From positions 120,536 to 184,535 of the forward strand of contig JAJZQI010000004.1 in NCBI GenBank assembly GCA_021851875.1: DNA of 64,000 bases, given 5' to 3'. The notes under the pieces were generated by a model. That model searched no databases. It was not told the DNA's origin and worked only from the letters and a program-made list of their open reading frames with translations. Positions 45,297-56,217 of this stretch are shown here, piece after piece. Position numbers and translations under genes: made by a program. Source of the DNA: Pseudomonadota bacterium. GTDB taxonomy: Bacteria > Pseudomonadota > Gammaproteobacteria > Burkholderiales > JAJZQI01. Within the stretch, counting starts at the first letter, position 1. The number at the start of each line of letters is the position of its first letter.

Positions 45297-45734
45297 ATGC
45301 CTGTCACACCCGGTTTCACCCGTTATCTGGAAGCGCCAGAACTGGAAAAGCTGGCACAACAGGTGGCCGCGCTCCGTAAAATGGAGCGTGTGCTGCAAGG
45401 CCTGATACCGGCCTCACTGGCGCCGTACACGGCGGTCCAGTCACTCAAAGCGGGGAAACTTCACCTCGCGTGCAGCAGCCCAGCCCATGCAGCCAAGCTC
45501 AGACAACTCAGCACGCGGATTAAAGACGGATTTACAGCGCGGGGTTTTGAGGTTACTGCAATTCAGGTGGAAACGCAAGCAAGCGGCTTGCCAGCGGCAA
45601 CGGAACGGCAGGCCGAAGCAACCAGGCCCATGCCTGCCGCGGCCGAACAGGCGTTTAACCGATTGGCCGCAGACATGCCCGAATCGGAATTGCGGCAAAG
45701 CATTCTCAGACTGACCCGCCCGCGAAACGGCTAG
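45297..45734 (+). CDS. dciA: DciA-like (DUF721) protein
   Basis: 145 aa. The N-terminal half carries a DUF721/DciA-like domain (about 10-90; VLQGLIPASLAPYTAVQSLKAGKLHLAC), followed by an Ala/Glu-rich flexible tail. DciA proteins help load the replicative helicase DnaB in bacteria that lack DnaC; the assignment rests on the domain pattern and the conserved position beside secA and lpxC. The only plus-strand gene in this part of the window. Only 36 bp separate it from the divergent M23 gene. Confidence 0.75.
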   Translation: MPVTPGFTRYLEAPELEKLAQQVAALRKMERVLQGLIPASLAPYTAVQSLKAGKLHLACSSPAHAAKLRQLSTRIKDGFTARGFEVTAIQVETQASGLPAATERQAEATRPMPAAAEQAFNRLAADMPESELRQSILRLTRPRNG

Positions 45735-45913
45735 CGCAGGACAATTCGTTCAAGAATAAAAAAGGCGGCGAACAGGGCGCCAAGAATAACGGCAAAGCGC
45801 AATGTCTGTTGCGCGTAACGCAGATAATGGCGTTTGCCGGTAATGAGCCAGGCCAGCAAACTGCCGCCGATACCCGCCAACACGACAAATATCAGCAGAC
45901 GCGCCAGAATCAT
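45731..45913 (-). CDS. Small two-helix membrane protein
   Basis: 60 aa, [24 protein letters not shown] then a basic loop (TGKRHYLRYAQQ) and a second helix (FAVILGALFAAFFILERIVL). No named family recognised. The start overlaps the lpxC stop by one base (TGATG), so it is translationally coupled to lpxC. Its stop shares a CTAG with the dciA stop. Coupling and codon use suggest a real gene. Confidence 0.7.
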   Translation of the reverse strand: MILARLLIFVVLAGIGGSLLAWLITGKRHYLRYAQQTLRFAVILGALFAAFFILERIVLR

Positions 45914-46827
45914 CAGGCGGCCAGGGTATGCAGCCGCGCAAAGGCAGCCGGCGCCGTTTCCACTTCATCGTAAGTGGCGAATTCCCACGCCGAAGCATCG
46001 GCCAGCAGACAGCGGCACAGACGGTTGTTCAATGCATGACCGGATTTGTGGGCGCTGAAGGCTCCCACCAGCGGATGCCCCAGGATGTACAGGTCGCCGA
46101 TGGCATCGAGCACCTTGTGCTTGACGAACTCGTCTTCATAGCGCAATCCGTCCGTGTTCAGGATGCGGAATTCATCCATCACAATGGCGTTGTCCAGTCC
46201 GCCACCGAGCGCCAGGCCCTGGCTGCGCAGGTATTCGACGTCCTGCATGAAGCCGAAGGTGCGCGCGCGGCTGATTTCACGGATATAGGACGTTTCCGCG
46301 AAATCCATGCTGACGTGCTGGTTGGTGTCCTGCAACACCGGATGTTTGAAGGCAATGGTGAAATCCAGGCGGAAACCGTCGTAGGGATCGAGCTTGACCC
46401 ACTTGTCGCCGTCGACGATCTGGACGCTTTTCTTGATGCGGATAAAACGCTTGAGCGCATTCTGTTCGACAATGCCGGCCGATTGCAGGAGGAAGACAAA
46501 AGGCGAGGCGGAGCCGTCCATGATGGGCACTTCGGGGCCGCTCAGATCGATATATACGTTATCGATGCCCAGGCCGGCAAAAGCCGACATCAGGTGCTCG
46601 ATCGTGGCCACCCGCACACCGTCGCGCTCCAGCGTGGAGGAAAGACGCGTGTCGCCAACGGCATGCGGTTCGGCTTTGATATCGATCGGCTCGGACAGAT
46701 CGGTACGACGGAACACAATGCCGGTATCCGGCGCGGCCGGGCGCAGCGTCATAAACACCTTGCAGCCGGTGTGCAAACCCACGCCGGTCGCCTGCACGCT
46801 GTTTTTCAGTGTTCTTTGTCGAATCAC
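45913..46827 (-). CDS. lpxC: UDP-3-O-acyl-N-acetylglucosamine deacetylase
   Basis: 304 aa, the committed step of lipid A synthesis, cytosolic and zinc-dependent. GTG start ([21 protein letters not shown]). The zinc ligands are visible in EHLMSAFAG and in [16 protein letters not shown], with the catalytic HKSGHALNN near the end. Separated from ftsZ by 183 bp with its own likely promoter. The last few residues may mark an FtsH degron, but the sequence alone does not show this. Confidence 0.96.
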   Translation of the reverse strand: MIRQRTLKNSVQATGVGLHTGCKVFMTLRPAAPDTGIVFRRTDLSEPIDIKAEPHAVGDTRLSSTLERDGVRVATIEHLMSAFAGLGIDNVYIDLSGPEVPIMDGSASPFVFLLQSAGIVEQNALKRFIRIKKSVQIVDGDKWVKLDPYDGFRLDFTIAFKHPVLQDTNQHVSMDFAETSYIREISRARTFGFMQDVEYLRSQGLALGGGLDNAIVMDEFRILNTDGLRYEDEFVKHKVLDAIGDLYILGHPLVGAFSAHKSGHALNNRLCRCLLADASAWEFATYDEVETAPAAFARLHTLAA

Positions 46828-46906
46828 GATCCTGTTACCCTAACATTCCCACAACAAACATACCTTGTTGCACTCAAATCCATAAGCCATTGAAGCATTT
46901 GGATTC

Positions 46907-46915
46907 ATTCTAACA
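46907..46915 (-). promoter_or_regulatory. Possible extended -10 promoter of lpxC
   Basis: On the minus strand TGTTAGAAT matches an extended -10 (TGn-TAnAAT type) about 80 bp before the lpxC start. No good -35 is visible at 17 bp. The remainder of the 183-bp ftsZ-lpxC gap shows a loose GC-rich hairpin without a T-run, hence no clear ftsZ terminator. Confidence 0.35.
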
Positions 46916-47010
46916 CACTCAAGCCTTTTCGCCGCGTCGTCACAGCGGGCACGACTCCCTGGCCGGCCCGCAGGCAAGCCACATAGCGAACTCCGCCTGG
47001 CAAGCAGTGT

Positions 47011-48171
47011 TTAGTCGGCTTGCTTGCGCAGGAACGCCGGGATATCCAGCAGCTCCATGCCCGACTGCTTCATCGCTTCCACCGTTACGTCGCGACGACG
47101 ACGGATCACCATCGGGCCTTCGGCCGAACTGTAGTCAACAGCGTCCTGCACCACCGGCGCATTGTCGGTACCGGTGCGGGCAATCACAGTCAACGGCTTG
47201 GCTTGCTGACGGTTGACCGGGGCGCCCAGACCGGTGGCGACCATGGTCACGCGCAGGTCTTCGCCCATGTTTTCGTCGATTACGGTACCGACGATCACGG
47301 TGGCGTCTTCCGCCGCATAGGCTTTGACGGTGTTCATCACGTCATGCACTTCCTTCATCTTCAGGCTCATGCTGGCGGTGATGTTGACCAGGATGCCGCG
47401 CGCGCCGGACAGATCCACATCTTCCAGCAATGGGCTGGCAACGGCTTGCTCGGCGGCGATAACAGCGCGATCGAAACCGTGTGCCTGGGCGGAGCCCATC
47501 ATGGCCATGCCGGTTTCGGACATCACGGTACGCACGTCGGCAAAGTCGACGTTCACCAGACCCGGGCAGTTGATCACTTCGGCAATACCGGCAACGGCGC
47601 CGTGCAGCACATTGTTGGCCGCCTTGAAGGCATCCAGCATGGACACGTCTTCGCCCAGCACCTGCATCAGCTTGTCGTTGGGGATCACGATGAGCGAATC
47701 AACGTGCTGCGACAGGGCTTCCAGGCCTTCCTGCGCCACTTTCATGCGCTTGCCTTCGAAACTGAACGGCTTGGTCACCACGGCAACGGTGAGAATGCCC
47801 AGTTCCTTGGCCACTTCCGCCACGATCGGCGCAGCGCCGGTACCGGTACCGCCGCCCATGCCGGCGGTAATGAACACCATATCGGCACCGCGCAACGTGT
47901 CGGCGATGGCCTCGCGGTCTTCAATCGCGGCTTCGCGCCCCATCTCCGGCTTGGCGCCGGCGCCCAGACCCTTGGTCACATCCTTGCCGATCTGCATGGC
48001 AGTGCCGGCCAGGCTGCGATTGAGCGCCTGCGCATCGGTGTTGGCGGCGATGAATTCCACGCCGTTCACACCGTGCTGAATCATATGATCGACTGCGTTG
48101 CCGCCGCAGCCCCCCACGCCGACCACCTTGATCAGCGCGCCTTCCTGTGGTGCTTCCAATACTTCAAACAT
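47011..48171 (-). CDS. ftsZ: Cell division GTPase FtsZ
   Basis: 386 aa, tubulin-like protein that forms the Z ring. Tubulin signature [10 protein letters not shown] (about 107-116), the N-terminal [15 protein letters not shown], a T7-loop region, and a C-terminal conserved peptide [11 protein letters not shown] that binds FtsA, ZipA and ZapD. A strong GGGAGGAAG Shine-Dalgarno precedes the start by about 6 bases. The 92-bp gap to ftsA holds an inverted repeat. Confidence 0.98.
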   Translation of the reverse strand: MFEVLEAPQEGALIKVVGVGGCGGNAVDHMIQHGVNGVEFIAANTDAQALNRSLAGTAMQIGKDVTKGLGAGAKPEMGREAAIEDREAIADTLRGADMVFITAGMGGGTGTGAAPIVAEVAKELGILTVAVVTKPFSFEGKRMKVAQEGLEALSQHVDSLIVIPNDKLMQVLGEDVSMLDAFKAANNVLHGAVAGIAEVINCPGLVNVDFADVRTVMSETGMAMMGSAQAHGFDRAVIAAEQAVASPLLEDVDLSGARGILVNITASMSLKMKEVHDVMNTVKAYAAEDATVIVGTVIDENMGEDLRVTMVATGLGAPVNRQQAKPLTVIARTGTDNAPVVQDAVDYSSAEGPMVIRRRRDVTVEAMKQSGMELLDIPAFLRKQAD

Positions 48172-48220
48172 TGCTTCTTCCTCCCTTTGTTACAACAAAA
48201 CATGGTAGTCGGTATTAGAG

Positions 48221-48243
48221 AGTGGGAAGCGGGAACTCCCACT
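48221..48243 (-). repeat. Inverted repeat in the ftsA-ftsZ gap
   Basis: AGTGGGA (48221-48227) and TCCCACT (48237-48243) flank a 9-nt loop. A third copy, CCCCACTTCC at 48251-48260, can pair with the first instead, giving two alternative hairpins. The plus-strand text GAGTGGGAAGCGGGA resembles a degenerate version of the heptamer array at the right end of the window. It may be an mRNA processing or attenuation site ahead of ftsZ. Confidence 0.5.
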
Positions 48244-48263
48244 GCCAACTCCCCACTTCCTAA

Positions 48264-49502
48264 TTAAAAATTCCCCTGAAACCAGCTCTTCATCTTGTCC
48301 AGCACACCCTGGAACGAGGTCACCTGCATACGCGATTGCTGGTGCCGCTGGTACTGCTCCAGACCGATTTCCAGCAAGCCGATCACGGTCGAATAGCGCG
48401 GGTTGCGCACCACTTCCGACAGGCCGCCGATGTATTGCGGCATGCCCAGACGAACCGGCATGTGGAACATTTCCTCGCCCAGTTCGACCATGCCTTCCAT
48501 GGCTGCGCTGCCGCCGGTGACCACGATGCCGGACGACAGCAGGTCCTCGAAACCGCTGCGCCGCAGCTCGGCCTGCGCCAGCGAATACAGCTCTTCCACC
48601 CGCGGCTCGATCACTTCCGCCAGCGTCTGGCGCGACAACTGCCGCGCGCCGCGCTCGCCCACACCGGGCACTTCCAGCATTTCCTGCGCGTTGGCCAGTT
48701 GCCGCAAGGCGCAGCCGTACACCCGCTTGATATCCTCGGCATCCTTGGTCGGCGTGCGCAGCGCCATGGCGATGTCGTTGGTGATCTGGTCACCGGCGAT
48801 GGGAATGACTGCCGTATGACGAATCGCCCCCTGAGTAAACACGGCCAGATCGGTGGTACCGCCGCCGATATCGACAATGCACACGCCCAGATCTTTTTCG
48901 TCTTCCGACAGCACGGCCATGGCGGACGCCAGCGGTTGCAGCACCAGCTCGCGCACCTCCAGACCGCAACGGCGCACGCACTTGGTGATGTTTTGCGCGG
49001 CGGATACGGCCCCGGTGACGATGTGCACCTTCACCTCCAGCCGCACGCCGCTCATTCCCAGCGGCTCACGCACGTCTTCCTGGCCGTCGACCATGAATTC
49101 CTGCGGCAGAATATGCAGCACCTCCTGGTCGGTCGGAATATTGACCGCCCGTGCGGTTTCCACCACCCGGTCCACGTCGGCCTGGGTGACTTCCTTGTCC
49201 TTGATCGCCACCATGCCGGTCGAATTGATGCCCTTGATGTGGCTTCCGGCGATGCCGACATACACATCGCGGATCTTGCAGTCGGCCATCAGCTCGGCCT
49301 CTTCCAGTGCGCGCTGGATGGCGTTGACGGTCGATTCGATATTCACCACCACGCCCTTTTTCAGGCCACGCGAGGGATGGCTGCCCAGGCCGATGATTTC
49401 CATCCGGCCCTCGGGCAGCACTTCGGCTACCACGGCAACGATCTTGCTGGTACCGATATCCAGCCCGACTATCAGATTTTTCTGGTCTTTCGCTTTGGTC
49501 AT
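48264..49502 (-). CDS. ftsA: Cell division protein FtsA
   Basis: 412 aa from ATG 49502 (MTKAKDQKNLIVGLDIGTSK); GTG 49511 is an in-frame alternative with GAGG close by. Actin-like ATPase that tethers FtsZ to the membrane. Phosphate-binding DIGTSKIVAVVAEV, the 1C subdomain, and DIGGGTTDLAVF are visible. A C-terminal amphipathic tail (LDKMKSWFQGNF) is the membrane anchor. Starts 13 bp after the ftsQ stop. Confidence 0.96.
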   Translation of the reverse strand: MTKAKDQKNLIVGLDIGTSKIVAVVAEVLPEGRMEIIGLGSHPSRGLKKGVVVNIESTVNAIQRALEEAELMADCKIRDVYVGIAGSHIKGINSTGMVAIKDKEVTQADVDRVVETARAVNIPTDQEVLHILPQEFMVDGQEDVREPLGMSGVRLEVKVHIVTGAVSAAQNITKCVRRCGLEVRELVLQPLASAMAVLSEDEKDLGVCIVDIGGGTTDLAVFTQGAIRHTAVIPIAGDQITNDIAMALRTPTKDAEDIKRVYGCALRQLANAQEMLEVPGVGERGARQLSRQTLAEVIEPRVEELYSLAQAELRRSGFEDLLSSGIVVTGGSAAMEGMVELGEEMFHMPVRLGMPQYIGGLSEVVRNPRYSTVIGLLEIGLEQYQRHQQSRMQVTSFQGVLDKMKSWFQGNF

Positions 49503-49515
49503 ATCCTTCACATCC

Positions 49516-50244
49516 TCACGCTGCTTGCCGCAGCTCTGCAGGCTTTGTCATACCGGGCACGCGTACGGCAAACCCGTTGGGGTAACGCAAATCCACCGCC
49601 TGAATCCGGTTCCCCAGCGGTTCAAGCGACTGTTTATACACACTGGCAAACCGTGCCAGTCTTTCTTCCACGTGCTCGCGGCCGATTTCCACGATCAAGC
49701 CGTTATTCAATTTCAACTGCCATGCCAGACGCGGCGTCAGAATAACTTGCTGCGGCTTCAGGCCGGTCGGCTGCAGTTCCTGCATGAACTGCGCATAACG
49801 ACGGGCAATCTCCTTCTCGCTGTCGTTCGGTCCGGCGAACACCGGCAGATTGGCGTCCGAGGCGGCCTCGAACAGTTCGCCCTTGGTGTTGACCAGCGCC
49901 ACGTTGCCCCAGCGCGCCAGCGCCACATGCTCTTCCAATGTCACTTCCAGGCGATCCGGCCAGCGGCGGCGCACATTGACGCTGCGCGCCCACGGCAGTT
50001 TCTCGAACGCCTGGCGGGCCTGATTCAGATCCAGCGTAAAAAAATTGCCCTTCAACTCGTTGCGCACGATGTATTCCACCTGCTGCCGCGTCACGTGATT
50101 CAGATCGCCCGTCACGTCGATCTGCCGGAACGGAAAAATCGGCATGTGCACCGCCACAAACAGCACCGTGTACAACAGAGCCAACGTAGCCAGCGCATAC
50201 AGCAGATTGGCTACCCAGATCACCAGTTGCGGACGGTCCCACAT
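49516..50244 (-). CDS. ftsQ: Cell division protein FtsQ
   Basis: 242 aa, bitopic inner-membrane protein. Short cytoplasmic N-terminus, one helix (LLYALATLALLYTVLFVAV), a POTRA domain (about 45-115, FRQIDVTGDLNHVTRQQVEYIV) and a beta domain. Scaffold of the FtsQ-FtsB-FtsL complex that controls septal synthesis. The start is 2 bp after the ddlB stop. Confidence 0.94.
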   Translation of the reverse strand: MWDRPQLVIWVANLLYALATLALLYTVLFVAVHMPIFPFRQIDVTGDLNHVTRQQVEYIVRNELKGNFFTLDLNQARQAFEKLPWARSVNVRRRWPDRLEVTLEEHVALARWGNVALVNTKGELFEAASDANLPVFAGPNDSEKEIARRYAQFMQELQPTGLKPQQVILTPRLAWQLKLNNGLIVEIGREHVEERLARFASVYKQSLEPLGNRIQAVDLRYPNGFAVRVPGMTKPAELRQAA

Positions 50245-50246
50245 GT

Positions 50247-51158
50247 CTATTCCGCCTCTGTCCCGCGCAAAATACGCAACACCAGCTCGTCAAACGGCAA
50301 ACCGGCCTGACGCGCCGCCATCGGCACCAGACTGTGGTCGGTCATGCCCGGCGAGGTGTTGATTTCGAGGAAATACGGCTTGCCCGCCGCATCCAGCATC
50401 ACATCGGCCCGCGCCCAGCCGCGACAGCCCACCACGTCGTAGGCGAGCAGGGCCAGTTGCTGGATGTGCTTTTCCTGCGCTTCCGGCAGACCGCACGGAC
50501 ACAGATAGCGCGTGTCGTCACGCTTATATTTGGCCTCGTAGTCGTAAAATACGTTGGCGCTTTCCAGCTTGATCAGCGGCAGCGCCTGGCCGGCCAGGAT
50601 GGCCACGGTGTACTCCCCGCCGGCAATGAACTGTTCCGCCAGCACCAAGGAATCGAACGCGGCCGCCTTGCGGTAAGCCTCGGCCAGCTGCGCCGCCGAT
50701 TCCACCCGGCTCATGCCGATGCTGGAACCTTCGCGCGCCGGTTTGACGAAAATGGGCAGCCCCAGCTGCGCCGCCACGTCGTCCCAATTGCTGTCGGCCT
50801 GCAGGATGGCGTAACGGGGCGTCGGCACACCCGCCGCCTGCCACACCAGCTTGGTGCGCCACTTGTCCATGGCCAGGGCCGAAGCCATGACGCCGCTGCC
50901 GGTATAGGGAATGCCCATCCATTCCAGCACCCCCTGCATGGTGCCGTCCTCGCCGAAGCGGCCGTGCAGGGCGATGAAGACGCGGTCGAATTTCTCCGCC
51001 CGCAGCTCTTCCAGACTGCGCTCGGCCGGATCAAACGGGTGGGCGTCCACACCGCGCGAACGCAGGGCATTCAGCACCGCGGTACCGCTCAACAGCGACA
51101 CCTCGCGCTCGGCCGAACGGCCGCCGAACAGCACCCCGACTTTTCCCAGCTGTTTCAT
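50247..51158 (-). CDS. ddlB: D-alanine-D-alanine ligase
   Basis: 303 aa from [21 protein letters not shown]; the ORF-track extension to 51182 is within murC. ATP-grasp ligase forming the D-Ala-D-Ala dipeptide of the peptidoglycan stem. Landmarks include [30 protein letters not shown] and [15 protein letters not shown]. Four bases after murC. The cluster goes straight from murC to ddlB, so murB is elsewhere. Confidence 0.96.
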   Translation of the reverse strand: MKQLGKVGVLFGGRSAEREVSLLSGTAVLNALRSRGVDAHPFDPAERSLEELRAEKFDRVFIALHGRFGEDGTMQGVLEWMGIPYTGSGVMASALAMDKWRTKLVWQAAGVPTPRYAILQADSNWDDVAAQLGLPIFVKPAREGSSIGMSRVESAAQLAEAYRKAAAFDSLVLAEQFIAGGEYTVAILAGQALPLIKLESANVFYDYEAKYKRDDTRYLCPCGLPEAQEKHIQQLALLAYDVVGCRGWARADVMLDAAGKPYFLEINTSPGMTDHSLVPMAARQAGLPFDELVLRILRGTEAE

Positions 51159-51162
51159 GCTT

Positions 51163-52563
51163 TCACTCCCCCAGGCGCTCAACCAGCTTCGCCGGTATAC
51201 GGCCGATCGAACCGGCCCCCATGGTGATCACCACATCGCCGTCGCGCAGCAGCGGCAGCAGCGTTTCCGGCACGTCGTCCACGCTTTCGGCAAACACCGG
51301 CTCCACCTTGCCCGCCACCCGCACCGCGCGCGTCAATGCCCGGCCATCCGCGGCGACAATGGGCGTCTCGCCCGCGGCGTACACTTCGGTCAACACCAGC
51401 GCGTCGACCGTCGACAACACGCGGACAAAATCCTCGAATACATCGCGCGTGCGGGTGTAGCGATGCGGCTGGAACACCAGCACCAGTCTGTTAGACGGAA
51501 AGGCGCCCCGCACGGCCGCCAGGGTGGCTTGCATTTCCACCGGGTGGTGGCCGTAATCGTCTATCAGACTGATTTTCCCGCCCTGCGGCAGATGCAGTTC
51601 GCCATAGCGCTGGAAGCGCCGGCCGACACCGTGGAATTCGCCCAATGCCTTGACGATGGCCGCATCGCTCGCGCCGGCCTCCATTGCCACGCCGATGGCA
51701 GCAAGCGCGTTCAGCACGTTGTGTTCGCCCGGCAGATTCAAAGTGATCTGCAGATCCGGCAGGGTTTCGCCGTTTTGCCGTTTGACCGTGAAAGCCATCC
51801 GTCCCTGCTTGTGCTGCACATCCACCGCCTGCACCTGGGCGCCTTCACTGAAGCCATAGGTGGTCACCGGCTTGGTCAGCTGCGGCAGAATTTCCCGCAC
51901 ATTCGCATCGTCCACGCACAGCACGGCACGGCCATAAAAGGGCAGGTGCTCGAGAAAATCGACAAAAGCGTGTTTCAGCTTGCCGAAATCATGGCCATAG
52001 GTTTCCATATGATCGGCATCGATATTGGTCACCACTGCCAGAACCGGGTGCAGATACAGGAAGGAAGCATCCGATTCGTCCGCCTCGGCCACCAGAAACT
52101 CGCCCGTACCCAGCCGCGCGTTGGCGCCGGCGCTGGTCAGCTTGCCGCCGATGACAAAGGTCGGGTCCATGCCGGACTCCGCCAGAATGCTGGCCACCAA
52201 GCTGGTGGTGGTGGTTTTGCCATGCGTGCCGGCAATGGCGATACCCTGTTTCAGCCGCATCAACTCAGCCAGCATCATGGCCCGCGGAATCACCGGGATA
52301 TGCTTGTCGCGCGCCGCTCTCACCTCCGGATTGTCCGCCTGCACGGCGGTGGAGATCACCACCACGTCGGCATTGGCAATGTTTTCCGCCGCGTGCCCGA
52401 CCGCCACCTGCGCACCCGCGGCGCGCAGGCGCTGTACGACCGGTCCGTCGGCGATATCGGAGCCGCTCACGGCGAAACCGAGGTTGAGCATCACTTCGGC
52501 GATGCCGCTCATGCCGGCGCCGCCAATGCCCACGAAATGTACTTGTTTTACCTTATGCCGCAT
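51163..52563 (-). CDS. murC: UDP-N-acetylmuramate-L-alanine ligase
   Basis: 466 aa, first Mur ligase, which adds L-Ala to UDP-MurNAc. N-terminal UDP-binding [20 protein letters not shown]-binding [13 protein letters not shown] (about 111-123), and C-terminal domain with [14 protein letters not shown]. Overlaps the murG end by 11 bp. Confidence 0.97.
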   Translation of the reverse strand: MRHKVKQVHFVGIGGAGMSGIAEVMLNLGFAVSGSDIADGPVVQRLRAAGAQVAVGHAAENIANADVVVISTAVQADNPEVRAARDKHIPVIPRAMMLAELMRLKQGIAIAGTHGKTTTTSLVASILAESGMDPTFVIGGKLTSAGANARLGTGEFLVAEADESDASFLYLHPVLAVVTNIDADHMETYGHDFGKLKHAFVDFLEHLPFYGRAVLCVDDANVREILPQLTKPVTTYGFSEGAQVQAVDVQHKQGRMAFTVKRQNGETLPDLQITLNLPGEHNVLNALAAIGVAMEAGASDAAIVKALGEFHGVGRRFQRYGELHLPQGGKISLIDDYGHHPVEMQATLAAVRGAFPSNRLVLVFQPHRYTRTRDVFEDFVRVLSTVDALVLTEVYAAGETPIVAADGRALTRAVRVAGKVEPVFAESVDDVPETLLPLLRDGDVVITMGAGSIGRIPAKLVERLGE

Positions 52564-53659
52564 CGGCCAATTCCCTGATCACTGCTGCCACATCCTGTGT
52601 TGCTGCCGGCTTGCCCTGCTGTCGTGCGAGGGTAGCCATTGCCAGCCATTTGTCCCGCCCTGTCTCACGCAAGAGCCGGGTCAGTCCCGCCGCCGTCAAA
52701 TCGCGCTGCTGAACGATTTTTGCCGCCCCCGCCTGCAGCAGGAAATCCGCATTGACCGTCTGGTGGTCATCCACCGCATGCGGGTAGGGCACCAATATGC
52801 TGGCCACCCCGGCAGCGGCAATTTCCGCCAGCGTCAATGCGCCGGATCGGCAAATCACCACATCGCACCAGGCATACATGTGCGCCATGTCACCGATGAA
52901 ATCCCGCAGATCACCCTGCACCCCGGCAGCCCGGTAATGTTCCTGCAGCGCCGCCAGATGCTTGTGCCCGGCCTGGTGCACCACTTCCGGCCGCTCGCTT
53001 GCCGGCAGCAGGGCCAGCGCTTGCGGCACCGTCTCGTTCAGCGCGGCCGCCCCCAGGCTGCCGCCCACCACCAGCAGGCGCAGCGGCCCCGTGCGCCCGG
53101 CAAAGCGCTTTTCCGGCTCATCAATGGCGCCGATCTCTGCGCGGATGGGGTTGCCCAGCCACTCGGTTTTCACCCTGCTGCAAGGCAGGGGCTTATCCTT
53201 CTTGCCGGTAAATGCCTGCGGGAAGCCGACCAGCACGCGTTCCGCCAGGCAGGCCAGAATACGGTTGGTCAGCCCGGCCAGCGAATTCTGCTCATGCACC
53301 ACCAGCGGCTTGTTCAGCAACACCGCCATCATGCCGCCCGGAAAGGCGGTGTAGCCGCCCATGCCGATGACCACATCGGGCCGGTGGCGCAGCATGGCGG
53401 ACAGGCTCTGGCCGAATGCCCGCAGCAGCATGAACGGCATTTTCAGCATGCGCACCACGCCGTTGCCGCGCAGCCCCGCGACGCTGATCCATTCGATTTC
53501 GTAGCCTTTACCCGGCAGCAGCTTGGCCTCCATGCCCTTTTCCGTACCCAGCCAGACGATTTTCCAGCCGTCCTTTTTCAGCTCATCCGCCACAGCCACC
53601 CCCGGCAGCACATGCCCGCCGGTGCCGCCCGCCATCACCATCAGAGTCCGCGTCGTCAT
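52553..53659 (-). CDS. murG: UDP-GlcNAc-undecaprenyl-PP-MurNAc-pentapeptide transferase MurG
   Basis: 368 aa from [20 protein letters not shown]; the ORF track begins too far upstream in ftsW. Peripheral membrane GT28 enzyme that makes lipid II from lipid I. The [14 protein letters not shown] loop (about 11-24), [19 protein letters not shown] and [15 protein letters not shown] are standard. Overlaps ftsW by 4 bp (ATGA type). Confidence 0.97.
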   Translation of the reverse strand: MTTRTLMVMAGGTGGHVLPGVAVADELKKDGWKIVWLGTEKGMEAKLLPGKGYEIEWISVAGLRGNGVVRMLKMPFMLLRAFGQSLSAMLRHRPDVVIGMGGYTAFPGGMMAVLLNKPLVVHEQNSLAGLTNRILACLAERVLVGFPQAFTGKKDKPLPCSRVKTEWLGNPIRAEIGAIDEPEKRFAGRTGPLRLLVVGGSLGAAALNETVPQALALLPASERPEVVHQAGHKHLAALQEHYRAAGVQGDLRDFIGDMAHMYAWCDVVICRSGALTLAEIAAAGVASILVPYPHAVDDHQTVNADFLLQAGAAKIVQQRDLTAAGLTRLLRETGRDKWLAMATLARQQGKPAATQDVAAVIRELADAA

Positions 53660-54813
53660 ACCGACAGCCCCTTCATGATCTGCCGGTTTTCCCAGTCGAT
53701 GCGCAGCACGATGCCGGCGGCGATGCAGTTGGCGATAATGCCGGAGCCGCCGAAACTCATCAGCGGCAGCGTCAGTCCCTTGGTCGGCAACAGACCGACA
53801 TTCACCCCCATGTTGATACCGGCCTGCACACCCAGCCAAACGCCGATTCCCATGGCGGTCAGGGCAGCAAACGGCCGCTCCTGGCGGATGGCCTGCCGCC
53901 CCACCATGAAGCACTTGACGACGATATAGGCGAACAGCCCGACCACGGCGGCCACACCGACAAAACCCAGCTCTTCCGCAATCACCGCCAACAAAAAATC
54001 GGTATGCGCTTCCGGCAGGTAGAACAGTTTTTCCACGCTGCCGCCCAGCCCCACCCCGAACCATTCACCCCGCCCAAAGGCAATCAGCGCGTGACTCAGC
54101 TGGTAGCCCTTGCCAAACGGGTCCTCCCACGGGTTCATGAAACCCACCACCCGCTTGAGCCGGTAGGGCGATGTCCAGATCAACAGCAAAAAGCCGATCA
54201 CCAGCATGACGATCAGTCCGGCGAACAGACGCCAGTTCACCCCGCCAAGGAACAGCGTAGCCATCGTTATGGCCGTAATCACGGCAAAGGCGCCGAAGTC
54301 CGGCTCCCGCAGCAACAAACCGCCGACCAGCAGCATCACCATCAGCATAGGCAGAAAACCATGTCGGAAGCTATCCATGTGAGATGCCTTGCGCACTGTG
54401 TAATCGGCCGCGTACAGCACCACGAACAGTTTCATCAGTTCGGATGGCTGGATATTGAAGCCCGGCAGAGCCAGCCAGCGCTGACTGCCGTTTACCTCCT
54501 TGCCGATCCCCGGCACCAGCACCAGCAGCAGCAAGGCCGTTCCCAGCATGAACAGATAGGGGGCCGCATTCTGCAACTCCGCGCTGCGTACCTGGAAAGC
54601 CACAAAACCCGTCAACAGGCCGATTGCCACAAACACCAGCTGACGCACCAGAAAATAGGCCTGGTTATGGCCGGTCAGTTTGGATGCCTCGGCAATGGCG
54701 ATCGAAGCCGAGTACACCATCACCACGCCCAGGCCGATCGTCAGCAGGAAACCCCAGATCAGACCGTAGTCATAATCTGGCATCACACGTCCGCGACCGG
54801 CGCCGTAATACAT
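53656..54813 (-). CDS. ftsW: Septal peptidoglycan glycosyltransferase FtsW
   Basis: 385 aa from ATG 54813, chosen because it forms TGATG with the murD stop and has AGGAGG 7 nt upstream; GTG 54819 is in frame but overlaps murD. SEDS-family protein with about ten membrane helices; lipid II polymerase working with FtsI. Landmarks: [21 protein letters not shown] and the C-terminal [19 protein letters not shown]...SFGGSG. Confidence 0.95.
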   Translation of the reverse strand: MYYGAGRGRVMPDYDYGLIWGFLLTIGLGVVMVYSASIAIAEASKLTGHNQAYFLVRQLVFVAIGLLTGFVAFQVRSAELQNAAPYLFMLGTALLLLVLVPGIGKEVNGSQRWLALPGFNIQPSELMKLFVVLYAADYTVRKASHMDSFRHGFLPMLMVMLLVGGLLLREPDFGAFAVITAITMATLFLGGVNWRLFAGLIVMLVIGFLLLIWTSPYRLKRVVGFMNPWEDPFGKGYQLSHALIAFGRGEWFGVGLGGSVEKLFYLPEAHTDFLLAVIAEELGFVGVAAVVGLFAYIVVKCFMVGRQAIRQERPFAALTAMGIGVWLGVQAGINMGVNVGLLPTKGLTLPLMSFGGSGIIANCIAAGIVLRIDWENRQIMKGLSV

Positions 54814-56201
54814 CAGCACCCCTCCTGTTGCAGGTGTTTGACGCTTTCCACAAACACCTGGGCGCGGTGTTCATAATTGCGGAACATGTCGAAGCTGGCG
54901 CAGGCCGGCGACAGCACTACCGCATCGCCCGAGTGCGCCACGGCACAGGCGCGGCGCACGGCCAGCTGCAGCGATTCGACCTGTTCATACGGCACGCCGC
55001 TGCGCTTGATCGCCGCGGCGATCTGCGGCCCGTCCCGGCCGATCAGCAACACATGACGGCAACTCATGGCCACCGCCGGCCCCAGCGGAGCGAAGTCTTG
55101 GCCTTTGCCGTCGCCGCCGGCGATCAGCACCACTTTGCCACGCATACCGGCCATGCCCTTCAATGCGGCTTCGGTGGCACCGACATTGGTTCCCTTGGAA
55201 TCGTCGTAATACCGCACCGCAGCGATTTCCGCGACAAACTCCACCCGGTGCGGCAATCCCTTGAATTGCTGCAGCGCACGTACCATCACTGCGTGCGTAA
55301 CGCCCGCCGCCTCTGTCAGCGCCATGGCTGCCAGCGCATTGGCGGCGTTGTGCAAACCCGCCACCGGCAAGGTCTGCACGGGCATGATCTTCTCTTCCCC
55401 GCGCACCAGCCAGGGATCCCCGGCCCCATCCGCTTCCATGCCCCAGTCTTGCGTGCCGCGCTGCGGCTGGCCCAAACCGAACCAGACCGAATTCTCGGCA
55501 CACATCGCTGCGCAATATTCGTCTTCGCGCCGCAGCACGCGCACCCCCGCACCGATGAAGATGCGCTCCTTGGCCGCGGCGTAGGCCGCCATATCCGGGT
55601 AGCGGTCGAGGTGGTCCTCACTTACGTTGAGGATCACGGCGGCGTGCGGATTCAGGCTCGCTGTCGTTTCCAGCTGGAAACTCGACAGTTCCAGCACATA
55701 CCAGTCAGCCAGTTCGCAATCCGGCGTCGGCAGCGTGTCCAGCACCGGCAGGCCGATGTTGCCGGCCACCACCGTGTTGTATCCCGCCAAGCGGCAAATA
55801 TCGCCCGCCATGGTCGTGACGGTGCTTTTACCGTTCGAGCCGGTAATTGCCAGCACCGGCAGCTGTTGCGTCCGCAGCCGCTCATGCAGTTCGCGGGCAA
55901 ACAGTTCGACGTCCCCCACCACTTCCAGGCCGCGCCGCATTGCCTCTTGCAACAACGGCTCGGCCAATGCGACACCCGGGCTCGCCACCACCAGATCGAC
56001 TTCTTCCAGCAGCGCATTCATCAGCGGGCCGCAATGCATCTGCGCCTGCGGGTCGATCTCTGTAATGGCGTCTTTGCCCGGCGGCTCCGCCCGGCTGTCG
56101 GCCGCACGCAGGCGCGCTCCACGCGCAGCCAGCCAGCGGGCGGCGGATACCCCGCTCACGCCCATGCCGACCAGCAATATTGTGCGACCCGAAAAATCCA
56201 T
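54813..56201 (-). CDS. murD: UDP-N-acetylmuramoyl-L-alanine-D-glutamate ligase
   Basis: 462 aa, second Mur ligase, adds D-Glu. N-terminal [21 protein letters not shown]-binding [16 protein letters not shown] (about 117-132), and [15 protein letters not shown] near 320. Stop overlaps ftsW start by one base. Sixteen bases separate its start from mraY. Confidence 0.96.
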   Translation of the reverse strand: MDFSGRTILLVGMGVSGVSAARWLAARGARLRAADSRAEPPGKDAITEIDPQAQMHCGPLMNALLEEVDLVVASPGVALAEPLLQEAMRRGLEVVGDVELFARELHERLRTQQLPVLAITGSNGKSTVTTMAGDICRLAGYNTVVAGNIGLPVLDTLPTPDCELADWYVLELSSFQLETTASLNPHAAVILNVSEDHLDRYPDMAAYAAAKERIFIGAGVRVLRREDEYCAAMCAENSVWFGLGQPQRGTQDWGMEADGAGDPWLVRGEEKIMPVQTLPVAGLHNAANALAAMALTEAAGVTHAVMVRALQQFKGLPHRVEFVAEIAAVRYYDDSKGTNVGATEAALKGMAGMRGKVVLIAGGDGKGQDFAPLGPAVAMSCRHVLLIGRDGPQIAAAIKRSGVPYEQVESLQLAVRRACAVAHSGDAVVLSPACASFDMFRNYEHRAQVFVESVKHLQQEGC

Positions 56202-56217
56202 TGCTTCTTCCGTTTTC

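Noticed and set aside
51150-51170. A missing or degenerate murB between murC and ddlB
   Set aside because: The gap is 4 bp, so there is no remnant; murB is simply not in this cluster, which is common in betaproteobacteria.
52025-53929. 634-aa plus-strand ORF opposite murC, murG and ftsW
   Set aside because: Antisense shadow; nothing recognisable.
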